64,000 bases of DNA. It comes from Pseudomonas psychrophila. Lineage in GTDB: Bacteria; Pseudomonadota; Gammaproteobacteria; Pseudomonadales; Pseudomonadaceae. Shown in pieces: positions 55,770 to 64,000 of this stretch. The stretch covers positions 62,001 to 126,000 of the forward strand of contig NZ_JYKZ01000004.1 in the NCBI RefSeq assembly GCF_001043005.1, given 5' to 3'. The first letter of the stretch is position 1, and the number at the start of each line of letters is the position of its first letter. The translations under genes were made by a program, and so were the position numbers. Below the pieces are notes generated by a model, which made no database searches, was not told where the DNA came from, and saw only the letters and a list, made by a program, of their open reading frames with translations.

Positions 55770-56975
55770 TCAACGCTGAGCGGCCATATCGCCTGTCGCA
55801 GCGCTGTTGCTGTTAATCAAACGCGTAATCAGTGCTTCAGCATCTGCCAACTGCTGCGCATACACATTGGTACTGAACGAGGCTTTTTGCGGTGGTTGCT
55901 GAGCCAGTACCGGGCCGGTCTGGTCACGCAGGTTCACATCAACGGTTGTAGACAAACCGACGCGCAATGGATGCTCAGCCAGCTCATCGGCATTGATATG
56001 GATACGCACCGGTACACGCTGCACGATCTTGATCCAGTTACCCGTCGCATTTTGCGCGGGCAACAGGGCGAATGCGCTGCCAGTACCGGCACCAATGCTG
56101 TCGATGGTGCCGCTGTATTTCACGCTGCTGCCATAGATATCAGATTCAATATCCACCGGCTGACCGATGCGCATTTTATGCAACTGGGTTTCCTTGAAGT
56201 TGGCATCAATCCAGAGCTGATTGAGCGGAATGACCGCCATTAGCGCAGTGCCCGGCTGAACCCGCTGGCCCAACTGAACCGTACGCTTGGCCACATATCC
56301 GGCGACCGGAGCAATCAAGGTGGAGCGGGCGTTTGCCAGGTAAGCCTGACGCAACTGCGCAGCAGCAGCCTTCACATCCGGGTGGTTGGCCACCGATGTG
56401 TTATCGACCAACGCACTCGTGGTATCGAGTTTTTGCTCAGCATTGCGCAAGGCGCTTTGTGCCGAAGACAGATCATCCCGGGCATGGGACAGCTCTTCCT
56501 GGGAGATGGCCCCGCCAGCCGCAAGACTTTTACGACGGTTGTAGTTGTCCTGGTTCTTTTGCACTTCGACTTTCTGCGCAGCCACCTGGGCCTTCATGCC
56601 CTTCACATCACTGAACAGACCACGCACCTGACGTACGGTACGCGCCAGATTGGCCTCGGCGCTCTGCAGCCCAACCTGCGCGTCGCTTGGGTCGAAGTTC
56701 AGCAAGACCTGGCCCTCATGAACCAGATCGCCATCGTCGGCACCAATACTCACCACCGTACCGGTGACAAGAGGCGTGATCTCAACCACATTGCCGTTTA
56801 CATAGGCATCGTCGGTGCTTTCACTCCAGCGACCGTACAGCTCTTCCCAGGCCCAGACGCCCAACCCGACCAAGATGACCAGAACCGCCAGGCCACTCAG
56901 CAAGAGCTTGCGTTTACGCTGATTGCCAGCGTCCTGGGTGTGTTGCGTTTCATTCGGTGTTTGCACAGTGGCCAT
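55770..56975 (-). CDS. EmrA-like membrane-fusion (HlyD-family) protein
   Basis: A 401-residue periplasmic adaptor with one N-terminal membrane helix (about 25-45, LLLSGLAVLVILVGLGVWAW). DDAYVNGNVVEITPLVTGTV and DGDLVHEGQVLLNFDPSDAQ are the biotinyl-lipoyl half-motifs; a coiled-coil hairpin spans about 95-195; VAGYVAKRTVQLGQRVQPGT is the second half. It links the EmrB pump to the outer-membrane channel. Confidence 0.94.
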   Translation of the reverse strand: MATVQTPNETQHTQDAGNQRKRKLLLSGLAVLVILVGLGVWAWEELYGRWSESTDDAYVNGNVVEITPLVTGTVVSIGADDGDLVHEGQVLLNFDPSDAQVGLQSAEANLARTVRQVRGLFSDVKGMKAQVAAQKVEVQKNQDNYNRRKSLAAGGAISQEELSHARDDLSSAQSALRNAEQKLDTTSALVDNTSVANHPDVKAAAAQLRQAYLANARSTLIAPVAGYVAKRTVQLGQRVQPGTALMAVIPLNQLWIDANFKETQLHKMRIGQPVDIESDIYGSSVKYSGTIDSIGAGTGSAFALLPAQNATGNWIKIVQRVPVRIHINADELAEHPLRVGLSTTVDVNLRDQTGPVLAQQPPQKASFSTNVYAQQLADAEALITRLINSNSAATGDMAAQR

Positions 56976-56984
56976 GACGATTAC

Positions 56985-58460
56985 CTAAATTATTCTGCCG
57001 ACGAGGACTTGAGAGGGAACGGCTTCAGCCGTATTGCCGGGCTCAAATCCACCGCCCAGGGCTTGCATCAATTGGATCGAAAGATCGATCTGCTCGGCAT
57101 TCAGGTCCGCCAGCTGGCGCTGGGCCTGAAGCAATTGCTGCTCAATGCTGAGCACGTCCAGGTAGTTACCGACACCCGAGCCATAGCGCTGCAACACGGT
57201 GTTGAACGAGTCCTGGGCGATATCGGTTGCCCGTTGCTGGGCGTTGATTTGCTGCCCAACGGCACCTAGCTGAACGAGGGTGTCACTGACATCGCCCAGG
57301 GCGCCCACCAATATCTTGTTGTACTGCGCGACAGCCAGATCGTACTTGGCGTCCTCGCTATCCAGCCCTGCACGCAGGCGGCCACCATCAAAGATCGGCA
57401 GCGAAATGGCCGGTGCGATAGTGAGGAAGCGACTGGCAGACCCGAACAACGCATCACCCAACAGCGACTGAGTACCTGCCGCCGCACTCAAGTTGAGATT
57501 GGGATAAAAGCGCGTCTTGGCCGCAGCAATATTCTTGCTCGCCGCCTCCACTCGCCAGCGCGCCGCCACCAGATCCGGACGACGACCCAGCAACTCAGCA
57601 GGCAGGGCACTTGGCAACGCCACAGCGCTCGGCGCCAGAATTTTCGGACGCGCGATATCAATGCCGCGATCCGGCCCCTTGCCTAACAACACCGCCAGCG
57701 CGATGCGCGCGCTTTTGAGTTGTTTTTCAGCGCTGATCAACTGCTCTTGAGAACTGGCCTCGAGGCTTTCGGTTTGCTGAAACTGGTAATGGCTGTCGAT
57801 GCCGGCTTGCAGACGACGCTTGCTCAGGTCGAGCAATTTCCCGGTACGTTCCAGGTCATCCTTGGCCAAGTCACGGACGATAAAGGCATGCCCAAGGCTG
57901 CTGTAACCCCGGGCTACATCGGCGGCCAGGGTCAGGCTCGCGGCCCGGCTGTCAACTTCGGCCGCACGGGCCTCGCCCAACGCTGCTTCCCAGGCGTCAC
58001 GCTGACCGCCCCACAAATCGAACGTGTAATTAAACGTCAGACTGGCATCACGCAGGGTGTCGTATCGACCGCCCTGCCCACTCGGATCTTGAGAGCGCGA
58101 CAGGCGTGAACGCGAGACATCGGCTTCGGCATCCAGCGTCGGCATACGTGCGGCATTGGCCGCACCGGCCGCGGCAGTCGCCTGATGCGCACGGGCGCTG
58201 GCTATTTGCATGTCCGGGCTGTCGCGCAAGGCTTCCTGAATCAAGCCGTCCAGCTGAACGTCCCCCAGACGCTTCCACCAGTCTTTTTCAGGCCAGGCTG
58301 CCGGGGTAACCGTGACGCCATTGAGCGATTGAGCAGCCTTGAGGTTTTTCGCTTCCTCACTCACGCCCACGGTGTTTAAGCCGCTATAGCTGGCGCAACC
58401 GGCCAACACCATCGACGTAAATACCAGGCTAAGGCCTGTACGCAGCGTTTTGTGGCTCAT
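56985..58460 (-). CDS. Outer-membrane efflux lipoprotein (NodT/OprM-like)
   Basis: A 491-residue TolC-family channel with lipobox VLAGC (lipid on Cys22). Two OEP repeats are visible, the first starting at ARAHQATAAAGAANAARMPT, the second at RWRVEAASKNIAAAKTRFYP with NLNLSAAAGTQ. The C-terminus ALGGGFEPGNTA is family-typical. It provides the exit for the EmrAB-like pump. The start overlaps the MarR stop (ATGA). Confidence 0.94.
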   Translation of the reverse strand: MSHKTLRTGLSLVFTSMVLAGCASYSGLNTVGVSEEAKNLKAAQSLNGVTVTPAAWPEKDWWKRLGDVQLDGLIQEALRDSPDMQIASARAHQATAAAGAANAARMPTLDAEADVSRSRLSRSQDPSGQGGRYDTLRDASLTFNYTFDLWGGQRDAWEAALGEARAAEVDSRAASLTLAADVARGYSSLGHAFIVRDLAKDDLERTGKLLDLSKRRLQAGIDSHYQFQQTESLEASSQEQLISAEKQLKSARIALAVLLGKGPDRGIDIARPKILAPSAVALPSALPAELLGRRPDLVAARWRVEAASKNIAAAKTRFYPNLNLSAAAGTQSLLGDALFGSASRFLTIAPAISLPIFDGGRLRAGLDSEDAKYDLAVAQYNKILVGALGDVSDTLVQLGAVGQQINAQQRATDIAQDSFNTVLQRYGSGVGNYLDVLSIEQQLLQAQRQLADLNAEQIDLSIQLMQALGGGFEPGNTAEAVPSQVLVGRII

Positions 58461-58930
58461 TTTTCACCTAAGCGCATGACAGTGATCGGATCACCAGCTG
58501 CCAAGAGTATTTTCTTGAGGATCTGTTCCAGACTTTGCAGCTCTTGCGGGCTAATGGCGCTTGCCAGCTGATTCATTGCATCGGCGCCAATCTTCGGCAA
58601 TTGGTTGGCCAGGGCCTGGCCGTCGTCGGTCAACACCAACCTGACCTGTCGCCGATCGGCTTCGGAGCGCTGGCGCATCAACAGCTTTTTTTGCTCGAGG
58701 CGATCAAGCATGCGAGTCATGGACCCACTGTCCAGCGACAGATGGCGGCAGAGCTCGGCCGGGGTATCAACGTCGAACTGGGCCATGATAATCAGCACCT
58801 TGAACTGCGCCGCCGTAATGCCATATGGCTCCATATGACGATCGATGATCCGGTCCTTGAGCATGGCCGTACGCCCGAGGAGCATGCCCAGGGTGCAATT
58901 TTGGAAGTTATCGGGATGGAAATGTTTCAT
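58457..58930 (-). CDS. MarR-family repressor of the efflux operon
   Basis: A 157-residue winged-helix regulator. AAQFKVLIIMAQFDVDTPAEL, LSLDSGSMTRMLDRLEQKKL and RSEADRRQVRLVLTDDGQ are the MarR recognition helix and wing. As in emrRAB and similar operons it is the first gene and likely represses it until a drug ligand binds. Two matching palindromes in its promoter support autoregulation. ATG 58930. Confidence 0.94.
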   Translation of the reverse strand: MKHFHPDNFQNCTLGMLLGRTAMLKDRIIDRHMEPYGITAAQFKVLIIMAQFDVDTPAELCRHLSLDSGSMTRMLDRLEQKKLLMRQRSEADRRQVRLVLTDDGQALANQLPKIGADAMNQLASAISPQELQSLEQILKKILLAAGDPITVMRLGEK

Positions 58931-58943
58931 CAGGGCACCAGGA

Positions 58944-58997
58944 AGCTGCCTAGGCAGTAATGTTTCTAAATATTACTGTCTAGGCAGCTAATGTCAA
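58944..58997 (-). promoter_or_regulatory. marR-efflux promoter with two MarR operators
   Basis: Minus strand: TTGACA (58997-58992), 16-bp spacer, TAATAT (58975-58970). One palindrome (CTGTCTAGGCAG, 58976-58987) fills the spacer; a second perfect one (CTGCCTAGGCAG, 58946-58957) lies 30 bp downstream. The extended 17-bp copies are inverted repeats of each other with one mismatch. Confidence 0.8.
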
Positions 58998-59046
58998 GAC
59001 GACAATTAGGTGCCTATCTATCTGACTGTAAGCATTCACCTATTTT

Positions 59047-59194
59047 GTAGTCGCTGCCGAGGAACGAGGCTGCGATCGATTGCGCAGCAATCGTAAATCC
59101 TGATGTTTAGGTCTAACTGACACGCCACAGTGACTGGATTAATGACGGCTGCTCGGGGTACCGCATCACCCCGATCGCAGCCGTCGTTCCTAGG
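59047..59194. repeat. REPIN (GCTGCCGAGGAACGA type), copy 2
   Basis: Begins GTAGTCGCTGCCGAGGAACG and ends with its inverse (TCGTTCC...GGCAGCGACTAC) after 148 bp. Same family as 12763-12907. Internal hairpins CGATTGCGCAGCAATCG and CGGGG...CCCCG are also visible. Confidence 0.85.
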
Positions 59195-59200
59195 CAGCGA

Positions 59201-59818
59201 CTACAAGACTGGTGCTTGGGTTGGCACACCACTGTGGAAGCGGAATTCAACATCCGGTGATTCGATCAGCTCTTGCTCTGCCGCCCTCACCCGCTCGATC
59301 ACCTGGGCAATATCCTTGGCATCGCCATACTGATAGGCCAGTTTCAGATAACCCTGAAAATGCCGTGCTTCGCTCTTGAGCAGGCCAAAGTAGAACTTGC
59401 CGAGTTCTTCGTCCAAATGCGGGACCAATGCCTCGAAACGCTCGCAACTGCGGGCTTCGATAAACGCCCCAACCACCAGGGTGTCCACCAGTTTGACCGG
59501 CTCGTGGTTACGTACCACCTTGCGCAGACCCGAGGCGTAGCGCCCGGCCGACAGCTGACGCAGCTCGATCTTGCGCTTTTTCATCAGGCGCATGACTTGC
59601 TCGTGATGCACCAACTCTTCCCGGGCCAGACGCGACATCATATTGATCAGGTCAACATGGGAGTGGTACTTGGCAATCAGACTAAGCGCCGTGCTGGCGG
59701 CCTTAAATTCACAGTTTTTGTGATCAATCAGCAAGGTTTCCTGATCGGCCAATGCCGCTGCGATCCAGCCGTCAGGCGTGCGGCAGCCCAGGAACTCATG
59801 AATTTCAGGAAGAATCAC
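59201..59818 (-). CDS. miaE: tRNA-(ms2io6A)-hydroxylase
   Basis: A 205-residue non-haem diiron enzyme that hydroxylates the isopentenyl group of ms2i6A at position 37 of tRNAs. Ferritin-like four-helix pattern with ligands in CEFKAAST, REELVHHEQVM, AFIEARSCERF and KSEARHFQGY. I choose GTG 59818 (MILPEIHEFLGCRTP, GGGAG upstream), which gives the family length; the frame is open 58 codons further without similarity. It depends on upstream MiaA/MiaB, not in this window. Confidence 0.92.
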   Translation of the reverse strand: MILPEIHEFLGCRTPDGWIAAALADQETLLIDHKNCEFKAASTALSLIAKYHSHVDLINMMSRLAREELVHHEQVMRLMKKRKIELRQLSAGRYASGLRKVVRNHEPVKLVDTLVVGAFIEARSCERFEALVPHLDEELGKFYFGLLKSEARHFQGYLKLAYQYGDAKDIAQVIERVRAAEQELIESPDVEFRFHSGVPTQAPVL

Positions 59819-60038
59819 GCGCACGCTCCCGACCGTTGGGGATTGCACAGAAGACCGGCAGTGTTTTGAAAAATCGCTGACATGAGGCTCACAAAGACTG
59901 AATTGAGGCGAGCCGGCGATTATACGGGCCACGGAGCGCAGCACCAACGGCGCAACTTGATATGCATCAACACAGGGGCAACCGCTGAGCAACTATAGTG
60001 ATTACACGCCGCTTTTATAACTTGTGGAGTTACCGGTC

Positions 60039-60902
60039 ATGCACAGCATTAACAGCCTGTTGGTCGTCATCGAGCCCCATCTGATGGAAAGTCTCGCACT
60101 CAAGCGCGCCAAACACATCGCCAGCCACACGAAAGCGCATTTACATCTATTGATCTGCGATAAAAAGCATGACCATTCAGCCCTGCTGAGCGTGCTTGAA
60201 AGCAGCCTCAAAAGCGAAGCCTACAGCGTCACCAGCGAGCAGAACTGGCATGAGAGCCAGCACGCAACCATCATCAAGGTGCAGCAAGCCCACAACTGCG
60301 GGCTTGTGATCAAGCAGCACGTACCCGATAACCCGCTGAAAAAAGTACTGCTCACACCCGAAGACTGGAAACTGCTGCGCTATTGCCCCAGCCCGGTACT
60401 GCTGGCCAAAACCACAGCGTCGTGGGAGCACGGGGTAATACTGGCCGCCGTCGACGTGGGCAACAACGACCCTGAGCATATGGCCCTGCACTCAAGCATC
60501 GTTGACCATGGTTTTCGCATCGCAAGCATGGCCCATGCACAATTTCATGTCGTCAGCGCTCACCCTGCCCCCATGCTGGCAGCTGTAGACGCAGCCTACC
60601 CACTGGACAACCAGCTGCAAGAAACCTACCGGGCCGAGTGTCAGGTGTTTCAGCAACAGTGTGAAATAGACGACAGCCGCCTGCATATAGAAGAAGGCCC
60701 GGCAGACGTGATCATCCCACGGGTGGCCAAGGCCTTGGGCGCAGTAGTGACCGTCATGGGTACCGTGGCGCGTACCGGGTTCTCGGGAGCATTGATTGGC
60801 AACACGGCCGAGGTGGTGATCGACAAGCTGGAAAGCGACATTCTGGTGCTCAAGCCCGAGGACATGATCGAGCATCTGGAAGAGCTGGCAAACAAAGGCT
60901 GA
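60039..60902 (+). CDS. Tandem universal stress protein (UspE-like)
   Basis: A 287-residue protein with two Usp domains. The second (about 140-285) keeps GVILAAVDVGNN and the nucleotide-binding-type GTVARTGFSGALIGNTAE; the first (about 1-138) is more degenerate (LVVIEPHLMESLALKRA). UspE-type proteins aid stress survival and motility/adhesion. ATG 60039 follows TGGAG; GTG 60024 is possible. It is divergent from miaE. Confidence 0.88.
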   Translation: MHSINSLLVVIEPHLMESLALKRAKHIASHTKAHLHLLICDKKHDHSALLSVLESSLKSEAYSVTSEQNWHESQHATIIKVQQAHNCGLVIKQHVPDNPLKKVLLTPEDWKLLRYCPSPVLLAKTTASWEHGVILAAVDVGNNDPEHMALHSSIVDHGFRIASMAHAQFHVVSAHPAPMLAAVDAAYPLDNQLQETYRAECQVFQQQCEIDDSRLHIEEGPADVIIPRVAKALGAVVTVMGTVARTGFSGALIGNTAEVVIDKLESDILVLKPEDMIEHLEELANKG

Positions 60903-60914
60903 TCGGCTGACGCC

Positions 60915-61385
60915 TTACTCGCCAAACGCCTCTTTCAGAAACCCCGGGGCGATATAGCGCTGATAATGGGCTTCGGACAGCAGGAAAAATTCCCGATCAA
61001 TGGCGTCACGCAACTCTGGCAGCGCCCAACCGCGAAACTCCGGCAGCAGCACCATGCCATAGAGCTCCAGCTGATTGATCACCCGAGCCCCGCGGGCAAT
61101 CAGCTGATACGCCCAGCAATATTCGGATTGGTTGGGCACAAAGCGGATCTTGCGCGCCACCAGTTGGTCGCGCAGCGTAGCCCGATCGAATACTTCGACC
61201 TTGCCGGCCATTACCTGCACCAAAAGCTGCTCAAGCCGACGCCACACGGCGCGCTTTTCTTCCTCGTTGTAACCGTTCCAATTGATCACTTCGTGGTGGA
61301 AACGCTTGCAACCACGGCACACGAGATCGCCGTAAACCGTTGAGCACAGGCCTATGCAGGGGGTCTTGATGGTTTGATTGGACAT
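60915..61385 (-). CDS. DUF1289 domain protein
   Basis: A 156-residue protein whose N-terminus holds the DUF1289 cysteine pattern TPCIGLCSTVYGDLVCRGCK, probably a small metal (Fe-S or Zn) site, followed by the conserved RRLEQLL-type segment; the remaining about 100 residues are a helical extension. Function is unknown. ATG 61385 (MSNQTIK) is preferred to a start five codons upstream. It converges with the usp gene. Confidence 0.85.
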   Translation of the reverse strand: MSNQTIKTPCIGLCSTVYGDLVCRGCKRFHHEVINWNGYNEEEKRAVWRRLEQLLVQVMAGKVEVFDRATLRDQLVARKIRFVPNQSEYCWAYQLIARGARVINQLELYGMVLLPEFRGWALPELRDAIDREFFLLSEAHYQRYIAPGFLKEAFGE

Positions 61386-61495
61386 GGCGAAATAGAGCAC
61401 TGCAGAACGAAACAGGGGCCCATGTTAGCCCTTTGTCTAACGCAGATCACCCCTCAACCTTCAGGGGCTAACTTACCTTTAACAAGTTTTTCCCG

Positions 61496-61791
61496 TAGAA
61501 TCGGCCTGCCTTTTAAGGCGCCAATGTCCGTTAGAAGCTGTTTTCAAAGCGTCACGAGCACAGTTGATCCCGAAGAACGGTGTTGGTGAGGGGTATTTGC
61601 ACTGCAGATACCCGCACCAACATTCATCATCTCCCCCGTTCGGAAGGCGTAAAACTTTGAAAACAGCTTCTGTTGGGAATCCTTGCAACTCTGGCTAAGC
61701 GGCTCAAAAAGCCCCCATGCGCATGAGTGCTCGGCATTCCTGGATGAGCGTCCCGGACACCCATTTGGGACCAATGATGAGGGTAATAACT
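61496..61791 (+). promoter_or_regulatory. acnB promoter and long 5' leader
   Basis: A -10 TAGAAT at 61496-61501 (five of six) without a good -35 would start transcription near 61508 and leave a leader of about 285 nt. The leader contains the palindromic element 61533-61671 and, at 61775-61782, TGATGAGG overlapping the Shine-Dalgarno GAGGG, complementary to PrrF. Confidence 0.5.
61533..61671. repeat. 139-bp near-palindromic element in the acnB leader
   Basis: AGAAGCTGTTTTCAAAG (61533-61549) is repeated in perfect inverse form at 61655-61671. Inside, CCGAA...ACGG pairs with CCGTTCGG, and TGTTGGTG (61581-61588) plus GGGTAT with ATACCC plus CACCAACA (to 61622). GTT flanks both ends (61530-61532, 61672-61674). 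It could be a MITE-like insertion or a structured RNA leader. Confidence 0.65.
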
Positions 61792-64000
61792 GTGCTTGAA
61801 GCCTACCGCAAACATATCGAAGAGCGCGCAGCACTGGGTATCGTTCCCCAGCCGCTTAACGCCGAACAAACTGCAGGCCTGGTTGAGCTGCTGAAGAACC
61901 CGCCTGCCGGCGAAGAAGAATTCCTCGTTGACCTGATCACCAACCGCATTCCGCCGGGTGTTGACGAAGCGGCCTATGTAAAAGCCGGCTTCCTGTCCGC
62001 CATCGCCAAAGGTGAAGCGACTTCCCCACTGATCAGCAAAAAGCGCGCTGTAGAACTGCTTGGCACCATGCAAGGCGGCTACAACATCGTGACGCTGGTC
62101 GAGATGCTGGATGACGCAGAGCTGGCACCGGTTGCCGCCGAGCAACTCAAGCACACCCTGTTGATGTTTGACGCCTTCCACGACGTCGCTGAAAAAGCCA
62201 AGAACGGTAATCCCCACGCTAAAGCCGTGGTGCAATCCTGGGCTGACGGCGAGTGGTTCAAGAACCGCCCTGTACTGGCTGACAAAATCAGCCTGCGCGT
62301 GTTCAAGGTAACCGGCGAAACCAACACCGATGACCTGTCGCCTGCACCGGACGCCTGGTCGCGCCCTGACATCCCGCTGCACGCCCTGGCCATGCTGAAA
62401 ATGGCTCGCGACGGCATCGTACCGGACGTTCAAGGCTCCATCGGTCCGATGAAGCAAATCGAAGAAATGCGCAACGCGGGCTTCCCTATTGCCTACGTCG
62501 GCGACGTGGTCGGTACCGGTTCGTCGCGTAAATCGGCCACCAACTCCGTACTGTGGTTCTTCGGCGACGACGTTCCTTACGTACCGAACAAGCGTGCCGG
62601 TGGTTTCTGCTTCGGCAGCAAAATCGCTCCAATCTTCTACAACACCATGGAAGATGCTGGCGCACTGCCAATCGAGTTCGATGTTTCCAACATCAACATG
62701 GGCGACGTGATCGACCTGTACCCGCACGCAGGCAAAGTCTGCAAGCACGGTACCGACGAAGTCATCACCACCTTCGAAATGAAGACCCCGGTTCTGTTGG
62801 ACGAAGTCCGTGCTGGCGGCCGTATCCCCCTGATCATTGGCCGTGGCCTGACCGAGAAGGCTCGCGCCGAACTGGGCCTGGCTCCATCCGATCTGTTCAA
62901 GAAGCCTGAAGCTCCTATTGAAAGCACCAAGGGTTTCACCCTGGCGCAAAAAATGGTCGGCAAGGCTTGCGGCGTGACTGGCGTTCGTCCAGGCACTTAC
63001 TGCGAACCGAAGATGACCACCGTAGGTTCTCAGGACACCACCGGTCCCATGACCCGTGACGAACTGAAAGACCTGGCGTGCCTGGGCTTCTCCGCTGATC
63101 TGGTAATGCAGTCCTTCTGCCATACCGCTGCTTATCCAAAGCCGATCGACGTGACCACCCACCACACCCTGCCAGACTTCATCATGACCCGCGGCGGCGT
63201 TTCCCTGCGTCCGGGCGACGGCATCATCCACAGCTGGCTGAACCGTATGCTGCTGCCGGATACCGTCGGCACCGGCGGCGACTCCCACACCCGCTTCCCG
63301 ATGGGCATTTCGTTCCCGGCCGGTTCCGGTCTGGTAGCGTTCGCCGCAGCCACTGGTGTAATGCCACTGGACATGCCGGAATCGATTCTGGTTCGTTTCA
63401 AAGGCGAAATGCAGCCGGGCATCACCCTGCGTGACCTGGTACACGCCATTCCTTACGTCGCAATCCAGAAAGGCCTGCTGACCGTAGAGAAGAAAGGCAA
63501 GATCAACGAATTCTCGGGTCGTATCCTGGAAATCGAAGGTCTGGACAACCTGAGCATCGAGCAAGCATTCGAACTGTCCGACGCTTCGGCAGAGCGTTCG
63601 GCTGCTGGCTGCACCATCAAGCTGTCCAAAGAGTCCATTACCGAATACCTGAACTCCAACATCACCCTGCTGCGCTGGATGATCGGTGAAGGTTACGGCG
63701 ATGCTCGTACCCTTGAGCGTCGCGCTCAAGCGATGGAAGCCTGGGTAGCCAACCCTGAGCTGATGGAAGCCGATGCTGACGCCGAATACGCTGAGATCAT
63801 CGAAATCGATCTGGCTGACATCAAGGAGCCTGTGCTCTGCGCGCCAAACGACCCTGATGACGCCCGCCTGCTGTCCACCGTTGCCGGTGAGAAGATCGAC
63901 GAAGTGTTCATCGGTTCGTGCATGACCAACATCGGCCACTTCCGCGCTGCGGGCAAGTTGCTGGACAAGGTCAAAGGCCAGCTGCCAACTCGTCTGTGGC
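61792..64000 (+). CDS. acnB: Aconitate hydratase B (partial, runs off the window)
   Basis: The first about 736 residues of an about 865-residue enzyme that interconverts citrate and isocitrate with a 4Fe-4S cluster. HEAT-like N-terminal domain ([20 protein letters not shown]), swivel domain ([19 protein letters not shown]), then the cluster domains ([28 protein letters not shown]). The first cluster Cys is in [11 protein letters not shown]; the other two lie past the window end. GTG 61792 is chosen with GAGGG 8 nt upstream; in-frame ATGs at 61774/61777 are further from a Shine-Dalgarno. AcnB is a known PrrF target class. Confidence 0.96.
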   Translation, partial: MLEAYRKHIEERAALGIVPQPLNAEQTAGLVELLKNPPAGEEEFLVDLITNRIPPGVDEAAYVKAGFLSAIAKGEATSPLISKKRAVELLGTMQGGYNIVTLVEMLDDAELAPVAAEQLKHTLLMFDAFHDVAEKAKNGNPHAKAVVQSWADGEWFKNRPVLADKISLRVFKVTGETNTDDLSPAPDAWSRPDIPLHALAMLKMARDGIVPDVQGSIGPMKQIEEMRNAGFPIAYVGDVVGTGSSRKSATNSVLWFFGDDVPYVPNKRAGGFCFGSKIAPIFYNTMEDAGALPIEFDVSNINMGDVIDLYPHAGKVCKHGTDEVITTFEMKTPVLLDEVRAGGRIPLIIGRGLTEKARAELGLAPSDLFKKPEAPIESTKGFTLAQKMVGKACGVTGVRPGTYCEPKMTTVGSQDTTGPMTRDELKDLACLGFSADLVMQSFCHTAAYPKPIDVTTHHTLPDFIMTRGGVSLRPGDGIIHSWLNRMLLPDTVGTGGDSHTRFPMGISFPAGSGLVAFAAATGVMPLDMPESILVRFKGEMQPGITLRDLVHAIPYVAIQKGLLTVEKKGKINEFSGRILEIEGLDNLSIEQAFELSDASAERSAAGCTIKLSKESITEYLNSNITLLRWMIGEGYGDARTLERRAQAMEAWVANPELMEADADAEYAEIIEIDLADIKEPVLCAPNDPDDARLLSTVAGEKIDEVFIGSCMTNIGHFRAAGKLLDKVKGQLPTRLW

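Noticed and set aside
61627..63939. 770-codon open frame on the minus strand
   Set aside because: It is the antisense of acnB, arising from high GC third positions; the plus strand encodes unmistakable aconitase B.
1..64000. CRISPR array or insertion sequence
   Set aside because: No regularly spaced direct repeats and no transposase-like protein were seen in any frame.

Overview
The window is chromosomal DNA of a Pseudomonas, most likely a lineage around P. fluorescens or P. fragi. This rests on gene content and order, not on a database search. From dnaQ/rnhA through gloB, mltD, a two-binding-protein peptide ABC transporter, fabI, ppiD, hupB, lon, clpX, clpP, tig, a His/Leu/His/Arg tRNA cluster, folD, cysS, glnS, ppiB, lpxH to acnB, the order is the one I know from P. 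aeruginosa (about PA1816 down to PA1787). A PrrF-type sRNA, Pseudomonas REP/REPIN elements and Csu-type pili fit the same genus.

Layout. (1) 1-4.9 kb: the end of a methylcrotonyl-CoA carboxylase alpha subunit, a CI/LexA-like repressor whose catalytic Ser and Lys are both replaced, a small DUF6124-like protein, leucine dehydrogenase with a divergent Lrp regulator, the Fur-controlled sRNA prrF, and an M14 carboxypeptidase. (2) 4.9-11.3 kb: a minus-strand Csu-type (archaic) chaperone-usher pilus operon with four SCPU pilins, chaperone, usher and two-domain tip protein. (3) 11.4-13.6 kb: an LRR-protein kinase fusion, a REPIN and a YebC-family protein. (4) 13.7-20.7 kb: a 2-aminoethylphosphonate island with an FAD amine oxidoreductase, an OPA/MFS transporter, two LysR regulators, phnW and phnX. 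(5) 20.7-23.3 kb: small accessory genes. (6) 23.4-36.3 kb: replication and cell-wall genes, the peptide transporter and fabI. (7) 36.4-38.7 kb: an ArsR / P450 / ABM-monooxygenase cassette between fabI and ppiD. (8) 38.7-54.1 kb: folding and proteolysis genes, tRNAs, folate and aminoacyl-tRNA synthetase genes. (9) 54.1-59 kb: a MarR-controlled tripartite EmrAB-type efflux operon. (10) 59-64 kb: miaE, a universal stress protein, a DUF1289 protein and acnB, which runs off the end.

How the parts connect. PrrF at 3.3 kb can pair with the acnB ribosome-binding site at 61.8 kb, so an iron-responsive regulator and a likely target are both present. Lrp/ldh and liuD are all branched-chain amino acid catabolism. 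The phosphonate island reads as uptake, amine oxidation or transamination, then C-P cleavage. The most unusual items are the non-cleavable-looking repressor with a 17-bp operator, a degenerate tRNA-Asp between hupB and ppiD, a 139-bp near-palindromic element in the acnB leader, the LRR-kinase, and the P450 cassette whose P450 lacks the conserved I-helix threonine. No CRISPR array, IS transposase, integrase or prophage structural gene was seen.
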